Assembly: GCA_965145485.1 (NCBI GenBank)
Contig: CBCTCU010000051.1
Location: 1-16,506 of the forward strand
Reading direction: 5' to 3'
DNA length: 16,506 nucleotides
Source of the DNA: CABQCM01 sp965145485
GTDB lineage: Bacteria; Bacillota; Clostridia; Oscillospirales; Acutalibacteraceae
The notes under the pieces were generated by a model. It saw nothing but the letters and a program-made list of their open reading frames with translations, made no database searches and was not told the DNA's origin. The first letter of the stretch is position 1, and the number at the start of each line of letters is the position of its first letter. A program made the translations under genes and the position numbers. This document shows positions 1 through 6,945 of the stretch, piece after piece.

Positions 1-393
1 GCCCGCTATGGGCAGCCCCTCAAATATCCCCAGCACAGCGTTGCACACCAGCAGACGCAGCGCCCACAAAAAGGGATGGATCAGATAAATCCCGGCGGCC
101 AGGGCGGCCATGAGCAGATTGGCCAATACGCCTGCGGCCGACACGGCCAGCTCCTGCCGTCCGTCGCCGCTGAGGGCCGGCTTTTGTATATTGATCTCAA
201 AGGGAAGCAGCGCCACCTCCACCGGCTTGATCCCGCAGCGGCGCATGACGGCGAGATGCCCCATCTCATGCACCGCGATGGCGCAAAGCACAAAGGGCAT
301 CATCCCGGTGCGGTCGATCAGAAGCAATAGGGCAATCAAAAGAAAAAAGAGGGGCGAAAGCCTCACGCGGCAGCCAAACACCCACAGGCTCAT
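1..393 (-). CDS. M50 family zinc metalloprotease, SpoIVFB-like (partial, runs off left edge)
   Basis: The minus strand is open from the ATG at 393-391 to the window edge (131 codons seen). After a short N-terminus comes a hydrophobic stretch (about residues 13-26). The zinc motif HEMGH sits at residues 42-46 inside a second hydrophobic segment, and a further one at about 85-103 is followed by a Leu-Pro-Ile near the edge. This is the layout of site-2-type intramembrane proteases. In Bacillus, SpoIVFB cleaves pro-sigma-K in the mother-cell-derived forespore membrane. The start ATG overlaps the stop of the upstream M23 gene as ATGA, so translation is probably coupled. Pairing with an M23-domain membrane protein is the main reason to prefer SpoIVFB over other M50 proteases. 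The second half, including the expected Asp of the distal zinc site, is outside the window. Family confidence is high; the sporulation role is inferred. Confidence 0.85.
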   Translation of the reverse strand, partial: MSLWVFGCRVRLSPLFFLLIALLLLIDRTGMMPFVLCAIAVHEMGHLAVMRRCGIKPVEVALLPFEINIQKPALSGDGRQELAVSAAGVLANLLMAALAAGIYLIHPFLWALRLLVCNAVLGIFEGLPIAG

Positions 394-1211
394 GACGCTT
401 TTTCAAAATCCAGAATCCATTCCGGATTGAGCTTGATGCCATTCAAACGGACCTCGAAATGGAGGTGAGGGCCGGTTGACATCCCGGTGCTGCCCACCAG
501 GGCAATGACCTGTCCTTTTTCCACCGTCTGCCCCTGCTCAACCAACAGTTCCTGGCAATGCGCGTACATGGTGGCCAGCGATTCGTTATGATCGATGATG
601 AGATAATTTCCCGAGCTGGAATCGCTGGTGGCGCTGCGCACGGTGCCGGCCATGGCGGCGCGAATCTCCGTTCCCTGGTCCGCCGCGATATCCACCCCGC
701 CGTGCATGGTGTATTTACCGGTAATGGGATGCACGCGATAGGCATAGGGCGAGGTGATGGTACCGACCAGCGGCAGAGCCATGGCGTTGACATCGCCCAC
801 ATTATTCTCCAATTGGCTGGCTACCGCGTCATAGTTATCAATATACGGTTCGTTTGCCTCGTCGCTGCCTCCCTCGGCTGGGACCGGTGTCTCCTCGGAT
901 GAAACGGGCTCCTCCTCCCCGCCAAAAAACCGGCTTGACATGGCGTCCACCACCTGGTGGATAGCCGTGCGGTCGCAAACCAGCAATATGTACCGGCTGC
1001 GAACGGTTTCGTACAGCTCTCCCCCGATCAGCTTGCAGCCAAACACCCCCAGCAGCGCGACGCCGCAGAGAATCAGCTGAACAATCATAAGGTCGACTTT
1101 GGGGTCGCTTTTTTTCTGGCCTCTTTTTTTGTCCCGTGGGGATGGCAGAAAATCCTCGTCCGTCACGGGATGCGTCCGTTCGGGCCGTGAGATGGGATAG
1201 CTCTCCTGCAT
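390..1211 (-). CDS. M23 (LytM) domain membrane protein, SpoIVFA-like
   Basis: A 273-residue protein with a charged cytoplasmic N-terminus (about 1-40), one membrane helix (about 41-63), a linker rich in Glu, Ser and Pro, and a C-terminal M23/LytM domain (about 145-265). The zinc-site residues are all present: His170 and Asp174 in an HxxxD motif, His218 in YAH, and His249-x-His251 in GPHLHFEV. In Bacillus, SpoIVFA has this topology and holds and restrains the SpoIVFB protease until SpoIVB and CtpB signalling releases it. As I recall, its LytM domain is degenerate, whereas this one looks catalytically competent. The gene is immediately upstream of the M50 protease with a 4-nt ATGA overlap. The start is set by AAGGAG at 1220-1225, 8 nt before the ATG. 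An alternative reading is a SpoIIQ-like or general cell-wall endopeptidase; the M50 partner favours SpoIVFA. Confidence 0.8.
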   Translation of the reverse strand: MQESYPISRPERTHPVTDEDFLPSPRDKKRGQKKSDPKVDLMIVQLILCGVALLGVFGCKLIGGELYETVRSRYILLVCDRTAIHQVVDAMSSRFFGGEEEPVSSEETPVPAEGGSDEANEPYIDNYDAVASQLENNVGDVNAMALPLVGTITSPYAYRVHPITGKYTMHGGVDIAADQGTEIRAAMAGTVRSATSDSSSGNYLIIDHNESLATMYAHCQELLVEQGQTVEKGQVIALVGSTGMSTGPHLHFEVRLNGIKLNPEWILDFEKAS

Positions 1212-1415
1212 GGCGTATTCTCCTTATGCTTCGGTTTTGCCGACGGGGCCGCACCCATCGGCTGGCTATTTTAAATGTATGCAAAGTTGTCCCAGTTCAT
1301 ACCAGCAAGGGTATTTTAAACCGGCGTTTTTGCAACAGCACTAGCGTGTCAACATCATTCAACCAATATTGCCGTTTCCTTTTCTCCTTCTCCAGAGAAC
1401 CAGCAAAAATGATAA

Positions 1416-1443
1416 AATGTATGGTTTAACAAAATTTCTATAA
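1416..1443 (-). promoter_or_regulatory. Possible sigma-E-type promoter for the SpoIVFA/FB-like pair
   Basis: Reading the minus strand, CATACATT (1423-1416) matches the -10 consensus of the mother-cell sigma factor sigma-E (CATACANT). An ATA-centred -35 (TTATAGA, 1443-1437) lies 13 nt upstream, within the usual 13-15 nt spacer. The spoIVF operon of Bacillus is sigma-E dependent. The -35 match is partial and the region is AT-rich, so chance is possible. The implied leader is about 195 nt. Confidence 0.4.
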
Positions 1444-1446
1444 AAA

Positions 1447-1471
1447 GCGGAAAAACACTTGCTTTTTCCGC
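1447..1471 (-). terminator. Hairpin with 9-bp stem, terminator-like on the minus strand
   Basis: GCGGAAAAA (1447-1455) pairs perfectly with TTTTTCCGC (1463-1471) around a 7-nt loop. On the minus strand the stem is followed by TTTTTATAG, as in an intrinsic terminator; on the plus strand there is no T tract. No minus-strand gene ends here. It may block antisense transcription from the symporter region, or act on the promoter whose -35 lies inside it. Confidence 0.5.
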
Positions 1472-1487
1472 GTTGATCTGATAAAAT
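1459..1487 (+). promoter_or_regulatory. Sigma-A-type promoter for the symporter
   Basis: TTGCTT (1459-1464), a 17-nt spacer, then TAAAAT (1482-1487). This puts the transcription start near 1494, about 70 nt before the symporter ATG. The -35 hexamer sits in the loop and right arm of the 1447-1471 hairpin. Confidence 0.55.
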
Positions 1488-1502
1488 AGCAGCGATTCAG
1501 CC

Positions 1503-1523
1503 TATCGATGGTTTAAATCGATA
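1503..1523. promoter_or_regulatory. Operator-like dyad TATCGAT-N7-ATCGATA
   Basis: Perfect 7-bp inverted repeat (1503-1509 and 1517-1523) with a 7-nt centre. It lies about 10-30 nt downstream of the predicted transcription start of the symporter. That is a classic position for a repressor operator; the regulator is unknown and no transcription factor is encoded next to it. Confidence 0.45.
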
Positions 1524-1562
1524 AAGTGGGTTCGATAATACTGCAAAAAGGAAGGACAGGGT

Positions 1563-3080
1563 ATGAGCAAGGAAGCCATTATCTGGATTGTGATTGCCGT
1601 CTACGGGATATTTATGCTCGCGGTCGGCATCCTCAACTCAAAAAAGAGCAGCGGGGGCATGGCCGATTTCACGGTAGGCGGGCGCAATGCCGGGGCATGG
1701 ATCTCCGCTTTGTCTTACGGTACCGCTTATTTTTCGGCCGTGATGTTTATTGGCTATTCGGGCGACTCGGGCTGGCAGTTTGGGCTTTACTCCACCCTGG
1801 TTGGGCTGGGCAATGCGATTTTTGGCTCGCTGCTCGCCTGGCTTGTGCTCGCCCGCCGCACGCGGGAAGTCACCCGCCGACTGAAAATCAAATCCATGCC
1901 CCAGTTCTTTGAGCGGCGGTATGAGAGCCCGGGAATGCGGCTTTTTTCCTGCATCGTCATCTTTGTTTTCCTGTTGCCCTACTCGGCGTCGGTCTATAAG
2001 GGGCTGACCAGCGTGTGCAGTGTGCTGCTCGGGATCGACGAGCAGGTCTGCATGATTATGATCGCCCTGGCGTCGGCGGTCGTGCTGGTTTTGGGCGGTT
2101 ATATGGCCACCTTGAAAGCTGACTTTGTGCAAGGGCTCATCATGATGTTTGGCGTGAGCATCCTGGTGGTGATGGTGATTTTGTCGCCGCAGGTTGGCGG
2201 ACTGAGCGAGGGTATCTCCAACATGCGCAGGGTCATGCAGGAGACGGGCATTTCGCCGCTGTCGGGCAACGCGGCAGTCAGCCTCATCGCCACCATTTTC
2301 ATGACCAGCTTCGGCACCTGGGGGCTGCCGCAGATGGTACACAAATATTACGGCATCCGGGATGACAAGGAGGTCAAGCGGGGTACGGTGATCTCGACCT
2401 TTTTTGCCGTTCTGGTCGCGGGAGGCGGCTACTTCATCGGCTCCTTTTCCCATCTCTTCTTCAGTGAGCTCCCACAGGGAGGGAAGGACTATCTCATTCC
2501 CAACATGCTCAACATGGCCAACCTGCCTACCATACTCGTCGGTGTGGTGCTGGTGCTGCTCATCTCGGCCTCGGTGTCGACCCTGTCGAGCATTTGCCTC
2601 ACCGCCTGCTCGACCCTGTCGATGGATCTGGTCAAGAACCGAATCCGCCCTAAAATGGAGGATAAGAAGGTTGCCCGCCTGACCCGGTTATTCTGTCTGG
2701 TGTTTGTTGTGCTGTCCTATGTCGTGGCCAATACCGACACGCCGATTTTAGAGCTGATGTCCTATTCCTGGGGGATTCTTTCCGGCTCCTTCCTCGCCCC
2801 CTACGCTCTGGCGCTGTATTTCAAACGCATCAACCGGGCCGGCGCGTGGACGGGCATGCTCGGCGGCTTTATCATCGCGGCGCTTCCGGTGGCTGCCAAG
2901 CTGGTGTTCAACGGCTGGCAGGCCCCCTTTGGCCTAGGCCCGATGATGAATCAGGGGCCGCTGTTTGCCTGCGTGGCGATGGTGGTTTCCGCGCTGCTGT
3001 GTTTTGGCGGGAGCGCCGTCGCTTCCCGGCTCGGACGGGCGCAAGATGCTTCCTTCTTTTATCAAAAGGCCAAGTCGTAA
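1563..3080 (+). CDS. Sodium:solute symporter (SSS) family transporter
   Basis: A 505-residue polytopic membrane protein with about 13 hydrophobic segments, the usual size for the SSS family (PutP/PanF type, LeuT fold). The first cytoplasmic loop carries the family's DFxxGGR-type signature (ADFTVGGRNAG, about residues 34-44), followed by a Gly/Ser-rich second helix. A Ser/Thr-rich helix near residues 335-355 (SASVSTLSS) matches the helix that supplies sodium ligands in PutP. It should import a small solute with sodium across the cytoplasmic membrane. The substrate cannot be read from the sequence and no catabolic genes adjoin it. The start ATG follows AAGGAAGG (1548-1555). It appears monocistronic, with a promoter and dyad upstream and a strong terminator at 3158-3199. 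Confidence 0.9.
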   Translation: MSKEAIIWIVIAVYGIFMLAVGILNSKKSSGGMADFTVGGRNAGAWISALSYGTAYFSAVMFIGYSGDSGWQFGLYSTLVGLGNAIFGSLLAWLVLARRTREVTRRLKIKSMPQFFERRYESPGMRLFSCIVIFVFLLPYSASVYKGLTSVCSVLLGIDEQVCMIMIALASAVVLVLGGYMATLKADFVQGLIMMFGVSILVVMVILSPQVGGLSEGISNMRRVMQETGISPLSGNAAVSLIATIFMTSFGTWGLPQMVHKYYGIRDDKEVKRGTVISTFFAVLVAGGGYFIGSFSHLFFSELPQGGKDYLIPNMLNMANLPTILVGVVLVLLISASVSTLSSICLTACSTLSMDLVKNRIRPKMEDKKVARLTRLFCLVFVVLSYVVANTDTPILELMSYSWGILSGSFLAPYALALYFKRINRAGAWTGMLGGFIIAALPVAAKLVFNGWQAPFGLGPMMNQGPLFACVAMVVSALLCFGGSAVASRLGRAQDASFFYQKAKS

Positions 3081-3157
3081 AGGATGGGGCGCAGGCGGCG
3101 GGTGCCGCTTCGGGCGGTGACGGCACGCCAGCCCCACCCGTTACTCCCATATATCTT

Positions 3158-3199
3158 ATCCCCTGTGGAAAAACCTTGCTTTTTTCCACAGGGGATTTT
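3158..3199 (+). terminator. Strong intrinsic terminator after the symporter
   Basis: A perfect 16-bp stem (3158-3173 with 3181-3196) with a 7-nt loop CCTTGCT, followed by TTTTATA. It lies 77 bp after the symporter stop. The -35 of the next gene's promoter lies in its loop and right arm, and the -10 overlaps the end of the T tract. Confidence 0.85.
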
Positions 3200-3204
3200 A
3201 TAAT
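3176..3204 (+). promoter_or_regulatory. Sigma-A-type promoter for the GNAT gene, nested in the terminator
   Basis: TTGCTT (3176-3181), a 17-nt spacer and a consensus TATAAT (3199-3204). The start would fall near 3211, leaving a leader of about 26 nt that contains AGGAGG (3225-3230). It overlaps the symporter terminator hairpin. Confidence 0.6.
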
Positions 3205-3236
3205 ATGCACGAAATGATCCATATAGGAGGGAAAGG

Positions 3237-3704
3237 ATGCAAACGCAGTGGACGATCGACAAAATTTCACAACACCCCGACCTGATCCCGGCCTCGGCGC
3301 GCTGGTTTCACAACAAATGGGGGATACCGCTCGAGGAGTATGAGGCCAGCATGCGGCAATGCGCGGCGCACCCCCGCGCCATCCCCCAATGGTATGTCGT
3401 CCGCGACTCCCGCCAGCGTACGATCGCCGGCACCGGCGTGATCGACAACGACTTTCATGAGCGAAAGGATTGCACGCCCAACCTCTGCGCCTTATTTGTG
3501 GAGGAGGAATACCGCGGCCAGGGGCTGGCCCGGTTTCTATTGGACGCCATACGCCGTGACATGGCACAGTTGGGAATCCCCCGGCTGTATCTCATTACCG
3601 AGCATGAGCATTTTTATGAAAAATGCGGATGGCAATTTTACACCATGGTCAAAGAGGACAGCGGCGCCCTGGTCCGGATGTACACGGCCGAAACCTTGAT
3701 ATAG
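3237..3704 (+). CDS. GNAT family N-acetyltransferase
   Basis: A 155-residue single-domain GNAT protein. The acetyl-CoA pyrophosphate-binding signature is R93-G94-Q95-G96 in EEYRGQGLARFLLD, preceded by a beta-strand (CALFVEE). The C-terminal HFYEKCGW (about 125-132) is the typical motif B region, where the Tyr often acts as general acid. It would transfer an acetyl group from acetyl-CoA to an amine in the cytoplasm; the substrate is unknown. The start ATG follows AGGAGG (3225-3230) by 6 nt. It has its own promoter nested in the preceding terminator. The winged-helix gene follows after 159 bp on the same strand and may be co-transcribed. Confidence 0.88.
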   Translation: MQTQWTIDKISQHPDLIPASARWFHNKWGIPLEEYEASMRQCAAHPRAIPQWYVVRDSRQRTIAGTGVIDNDFHERKDCTPNLCALFVEEEYRGQGLARFLLDAIRRDMAQLGIPRLYLITEHEHFYEKCGWQFYTMVKEDSGALVRMYTAETLI

Positions 3705-3846
3705 AGGGAAAGCGCCCGCCGGCGGCATCCCGAGCGCCTGCCGTCCCCCCTTACGGATTCCCTCGCCGGTCCCACAGCCATGGACAAACAAAGCGTCAGC
3801 CGTGTCTACCGCGCGGGCCGCAGCGCCAGGCATGGTCTGACCGCAT

Positions 3847-3854
3847 GGAGGAGG
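3847..3854 (+). promoter_or_regulatory. Ribosome binding site fixing the start of the AlkZ-like gene
   Basis: GGAGGAGG ends 9 nt before the ATG at 3864. The longer open frame begins at 3780, but its first 28 residues are Arg-rich and lack such a site, so 3864 is preferred. Confidence 0.7.
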
Positions 3855-3863
3855 AAGAAAAGG

Positions 3864-4931
3864 ATGGACATGAATACGATACTGGCTTTGCGCATGGAAC
3901 GTATGCATACGGCTGCTCCGGCAGGCCGCGAGGAATACGATGGGCTGTTTCGCGACCTCTCGCCGGTTCAAACGGCAGGCTGGGTCGAGCCGGGCACCCC
4001 GCCCGCCCTGCCCGGGCACGTCGGTTTCGACGATGCCGCATTCAACGGCTGGCGCCGCGGCAGCCGGGAAATACGCAAGGGGAGGTTTGGCGGCCGGTTG
4101 GCCTATGTAGACCGACGGGATTGGGAGCTGTTTGCCTGCCTCTACCAAAAGCCAATCCGCAGCTTCACGCCCGCACAGGCCGAAATGCTCGAGCTGCTCG
4201 AGCGGGAGGGGCCCTTGAACATCGGCTTGATCAAGGAAACCACCGGCCTTCTGGTGAAGGCGATCACCCCAATCCTCCATCGGCTTCAGGAGGCCTTTTT
4301 GGTTTACGAGGATCAGGTAACGGGAGAGGGCGACCGCGGATGGTATGCCATGCACAGCGAATTTCCCGATCTTGATCTCCAACGCTACACCAAACAGCAG
4401 GCTCTCGAAATCCTCCTCCCCCGGCTTTGCCGCCGTATGGTCTGGATGACGGCCGAGGCCGCGCAGGCGTTTTATGCCCAACCCGCGCAATTGGTGCGCA
4501 AGGCGATAGCCTCCCTGGTTGCATCCGGCCTTCTCCACCCATGGGAGTTCTGCGGCCGGGAAGGCTACCTTCTCCCGGACGACTTGGTCCGGCTGCAAAA
4601 TGCGGCTCCCACCGCGCCTGCGAGACAGGTTCTGCCGCTCCAGCGCAACGATCCCCTGGTCCGATGCCTGAGCAGCCAGGAGAAGGCCGCCTTGTCGGGC
4701 GGCAAAGAGGCACTGTATTATCTACTCATCGATGGCCGCATCCGCGGGGCGGTCTGCGGACGGTTTAAGTTTGGCCCCCACCTTCTCGAGGACGTTGTGG
4801 TCGATCTGGATTTGGCCGACGCGCAGTCCCGCCGCGAGGAAATCATCGACGCGGTGTATACCGTGTTCGACCGGCATGCTTCCCCTTTGCAGAAATATTG
4901 CGGGCAACCAGTGGGAGATTGTCGAGTATAA
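3864..4931 (+). CDS. AlkZ/YcaQ-like winged-helix DNA-binding protein (COG3214 type)
   Basis: A 355-residue soluble protein resembling the AlkZ-related winged-helix family found in Clostridia. The N-terminus (MNTILALRMERMH) is typical of those relatives. A winged-helix segment spans about residues 101-150. The segment VLPLQRNDPLV (about 256-266) corresponds to the conserved LLPPFD-like strand of the YcaQ fold. The C-terminal half (FKFGPHLLEDVVVDLD) also fits the family. True AlkZ and YcaQ are DNA glycosylases that excise alkylated or cross-linked bases; this distant branch has no proven activity, and I do not see the QxQ/QxD catalytic motif with confidence. It follows a GNAT gene by 159 bp. 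A ribosome binding site at 3847-3854 sets the start. Confidence 0.65.
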   Translation: MDMNTILALRMERMHTAAPAGREEYDGLFRDLSPVQTAGWVEPGTPPALPGHVGFDDAAFNGWRRGSREIRKGRFGGRLAYVDRRDWELFACLYQKPIRSFTPAQAEMLELLEREGPLNIGLIKETTGLLVKAITPILHRLQEAFLVYEDQVTGEGDRGWYAMHSEFPDLDLQRYTKQQALEILLPRLCRRMVWMTAEAAQAFYAQPAQLVRKAIASLVASGLLHPWEFCGREGYLLPDDLVRLQNAAPTAPARQVLPLQRNDPLVRCLSSQEKAALSGGKEALYYLLIDGRIRGAVCGRFKFGPHLLEDVVVDLDLADAQSRREEIIDAVYTVFDRHASPLQKYCGQPVGDCRV

Positions 4932-5280
4932 CCCATACGTCGCCTGCGTCTACCATCGCCTCACAGCCTTGTGTGCTGCCTGGCTGAGCCGGTTGTATCC
5001 ATTCGTATCTTTTCAGACAAGGTAAGGCAGGCGCCTGCGCAGAGAATGGTTGCCGGTCTCTCCCTTTTACCGGCCATGCCGTCCCTCCCAGCGCCTCTTT
5101 GCACCCGCGACAACTTATCCTTTTGGCAAGCCATGCCATGCAACCGGTTTTTGGGCCCTTTCCCCGCAAAACAGGACAATCGGGACGATGCAAATGCAAA
5201 AACCCCGTAAAATGTTCCAACCTTTTGCGATTCGTGTGTCTATATGGGTGAAAGCTTTCAATAAGGCAAGGTGCAAACAA
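4932..5280. other. Intergenic region before the sigma-factor gene (349 bp)
   Basis: No supported gene. It contains a perfect 12-bp palindrome GCAGGCGCCTGC (5027-5038) and a 6-bp hairpin GCCGGT/ACCGGC with a loop of 11 nt (5052-5074). The sigma-factor reading frame stays open back to about 5050, but that stretch is Pro/Cys-rich and unlike sigma region 2, so I treat it as non-coding. I could not find a clear sigma-A or ECF-type promoter. Confidence 0.5.
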
Positions 5281-6945
5281 GTGAAAAGACAAGATGCAGA
5301 GGAACTCATCACAGCATATCTCAAACCCATATTTGGCTTTGCCCTCAAACGGTGCCATTGTATACAAGACGCTGAGGATTTGGCGCAGGAAACGGCGGTC
5401 AGGGCATTTCGCGCCCTTCTTGTGAAAGAGGACGTTGCGGATGCGGGCAGGTTTATTTGGACCGTGGCCCATAATCTGCTCAGCAATTATTACCGCGACA
5501 CAGCAAAAAGTATGGTCGGCGTTTCGATGGATGAGGTTGCACATCTGATAGCCGACCCCGATTCCAAGATCGATACCGATGACAACATCCAATCGATTCG
5601 CCGTCTCCAGACTGAGATTGCTTACCTTTCCAAGCTGCAAAGAAGAATTGTGATTGCCTATTATTTTGAGAATCGCAAACAGGCGGATATTGCTCGTGAG
5701 CTGGGTATCCCTACCGGCACTGTCAAGTGGCACTTGTTTGAAGCCAAAAAAGAATTGAAGCGAGGGATGAATACCATGCGAAAAGCAGACGAGCTCAAAT
5801 TTAACCCCATTCACTTTCACGCCTACGGCTTTCATGGCTCTGCCGGTACCAAATCACTGGATGAATTCTTTCGTTCGGCCCTGTCACAGAATATCTGCTA
5901 TTGCGTACGCGATACAGCAAAGATGGTGAATGAAATCGCCGATGACCTGGGGGTTTCCCCCGTGTATGTCGAAAATGAAGTCGAATTTTTGGAACAATAC
6001 GGCTTCCTGCAAATGCAAAAGGATAAGTACATCGTCAACTTTATCATCAGCGAACCATCTGCCGAGCTGCTCAGCATGCATAACAGCATGTACAAGCGCG
6101 CTGCCGGGCTCTTTGCCAATGACCTGTATGATGAGCTTGTGTCGTCCGGCGTTCTAGACGATCCCGACATCCTGTGCCGGCAGACCGACGCCCCCCTTTC
6201 GATGACTGTGTCCCAGCCTGCCGATCGCAATTTTATTCTGTGGTCGCTGATTCCTTACATTGCCGCCTGGTCTGGCGATAACCTCATGGATCAGAGCGTT
6301 TCCTTTGAAGAGGTTGCCACCATCCGCCCGGACGGCGCGCACAATATCTTTCAGGCGTGCGTTGTACCGGATAATCTGGTGCTGCCGGACGATTATGTGT
6401 ACATGAAAAACTGGCGCGGCCCTATGTGGGACGGCAACGGCAAGCATATCTTTTGGCAGGTCGACAGCGAATGGACTGATCGCGACGAGCCCCTTGGGAT
6501 GCAATATTCAGAAAATGCCCAACGGGTGCTATCCCTCTACGAAAGGGAGTTGGAAGTCCGTCTTTCGAAAGACGAATACGCATGGTTGGCAGAGCACGGA
6601 TTTGTAAGGATCAACGGCGATTACGATGGGTATTTTCAGGCGGCATGGCAGATTGTTATTCTCCAAAGCAAAGAGATTCAGGCCAAACTGCTTGCTATCG
6701 GAGAGCGAATCAAGGCGCAACACCAGGCTGAATTCAAGGCGCTGAAGACGCCCTATACCGAGGCTGTGCTGGAGAACGTGCCGGCACATCTTAAAAAGGT
6801 GATGAAATATGAACTCCAGTTTTTGTTCCATTCCAACGGATGGTTTCTATGTCACTGCATAACCGCATTACTCAACAACGGTAAACTGCGCCCACCAACG
6901 AAAAATCAAAGAAAATCCCTCAGTACGCTGATCGTTCCTAACTGA
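5281..6945 (+). CDS. ECF-like sigma-70 family factor with a long C-terminal extension
   Basis: From the GTG at 5281 this encodes 554 residues, about three times a normal ECF sigma factor. Region 2 covers about residues 8-75 (DAEDLAQETAVRAFRAL, then FIWTVAHNLLSNYYRD). Region 4 covers about 112-163, with the helix-turn-helix QADIARELGIPTGTVKWHL. The remaining 390 residues begin with NPIHFHAYGFHG and include a second winged-helix-like stretch (about 203-245, NEIADDLGVSPVYVENEVEF). The distal part has several Trp/Tyr-rich segments but no clear membrane helix. The front part should direct RNA polymerase to specific promoters. The extension may sense a signal or hold the factor inactive, as C-terminal domains do in some ECF groups; that is inference. 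No anti-sigma gene is adjacent. An AAGG (5268-5271) precedes the GTG by 9 nt; GTG 5248 or ATG 5188 are alternatives. Confidence 0.75.
   Translation: MKRQDAEELITAYLKPIFGFALKRCHCIQDAEDLAQETAVRAFRALLVKEDVADAGRFIWTVAHNLLSNYYRDTAKSMVGVSMDEVAHLIADPDSKIDTDDNIQSIRRLQTEIAYLSKLQRRIVIAYYFENRKQADIARELGIPTGTVKWHLFEAKKELKRGMNTMRKADELKFNPIHFHAYGFHGSAGTKSLDEFFRSALSQNICYCVRDTAKMVNEIADDLGVSPVYVENEVEFLEQYGFLQMQKDKYIVNFIISEPSAELLSMHNSMYKRAAGLFANDLYDELVSSGVLDDPDILCRQTDAPLSMTVSQPADRNFILWSLIPYIAAWSGDNLMDQSVSFEEVATIRPDGAHNIFQACVVPDNLVLPDDYVYMKNWRGPMWDGNGKHIFWQVDSEWTDRDEPLGMQYSENAQRVLSLYERELEVRLSKDEYAWLAEHGFVRINGDYDGYFQAAWQIVILQSKEIQAKLLAIGERIKAQHQAEFKALKTPYTEAVLENVPAHLKKVMKYELQFLFHSNGWFLCHCITALLNNGKLRPPTKNQRKSLSTLIVPN

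Larger units (their letters stand above)
1212..1562. other. Divergent intergenic region (350 bp)
   Basis: This region separates the minus-strand SpoIVFA/FB-like pair from the plus-strand symporter. No convincing coding sequence was seen. The half next to the symporter is AT-rich and holds the sigma-E-like site, a 9-bp hairpin, a sigma-A-like promoter and a 7-bp operator-like dyad, each listed separately. The first 170 bp contain nothing recognisable except the M23 gene's ribosome binding site. Confidence 0.7.

Noticed and set aside
1638..2453. A 271-codon minus-strand frame inside the symporter gene
   Set aside because: Its His/Gln/Arg-rich composition is typical of the reverse strand of membrane-protein codons; the symporter explains the DNA.
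3537..4598. A 353-codon minus-strand open frame
   Set aside because: It is antisense to the GNAT and AlkZ-like genes, and its composition lacks any recognisable motif.
5027..5038. The 12-bp palindrome GCAGGCGCCTGC as an operator
   Set aside because: No promoter was found near it and it is short in GC-rich DNA; kept only as a note in the intergenic entry.
5050..5280. N-terminal extension of the sigma factor to 5050
   Set aside because: The added 77 residues are Pro/Cys/Arg-rich and unlike any sigma domain; the GTG at 5281 starts right before region 2.
4843..5835. A 330-codon minus-strand open frame opposite the sigma-factor gene
   Set aside because: It lies antisense to clear sigma regions 2 and 4, shows no domain features and spans a non-coding stretch; it is a shadow frame.
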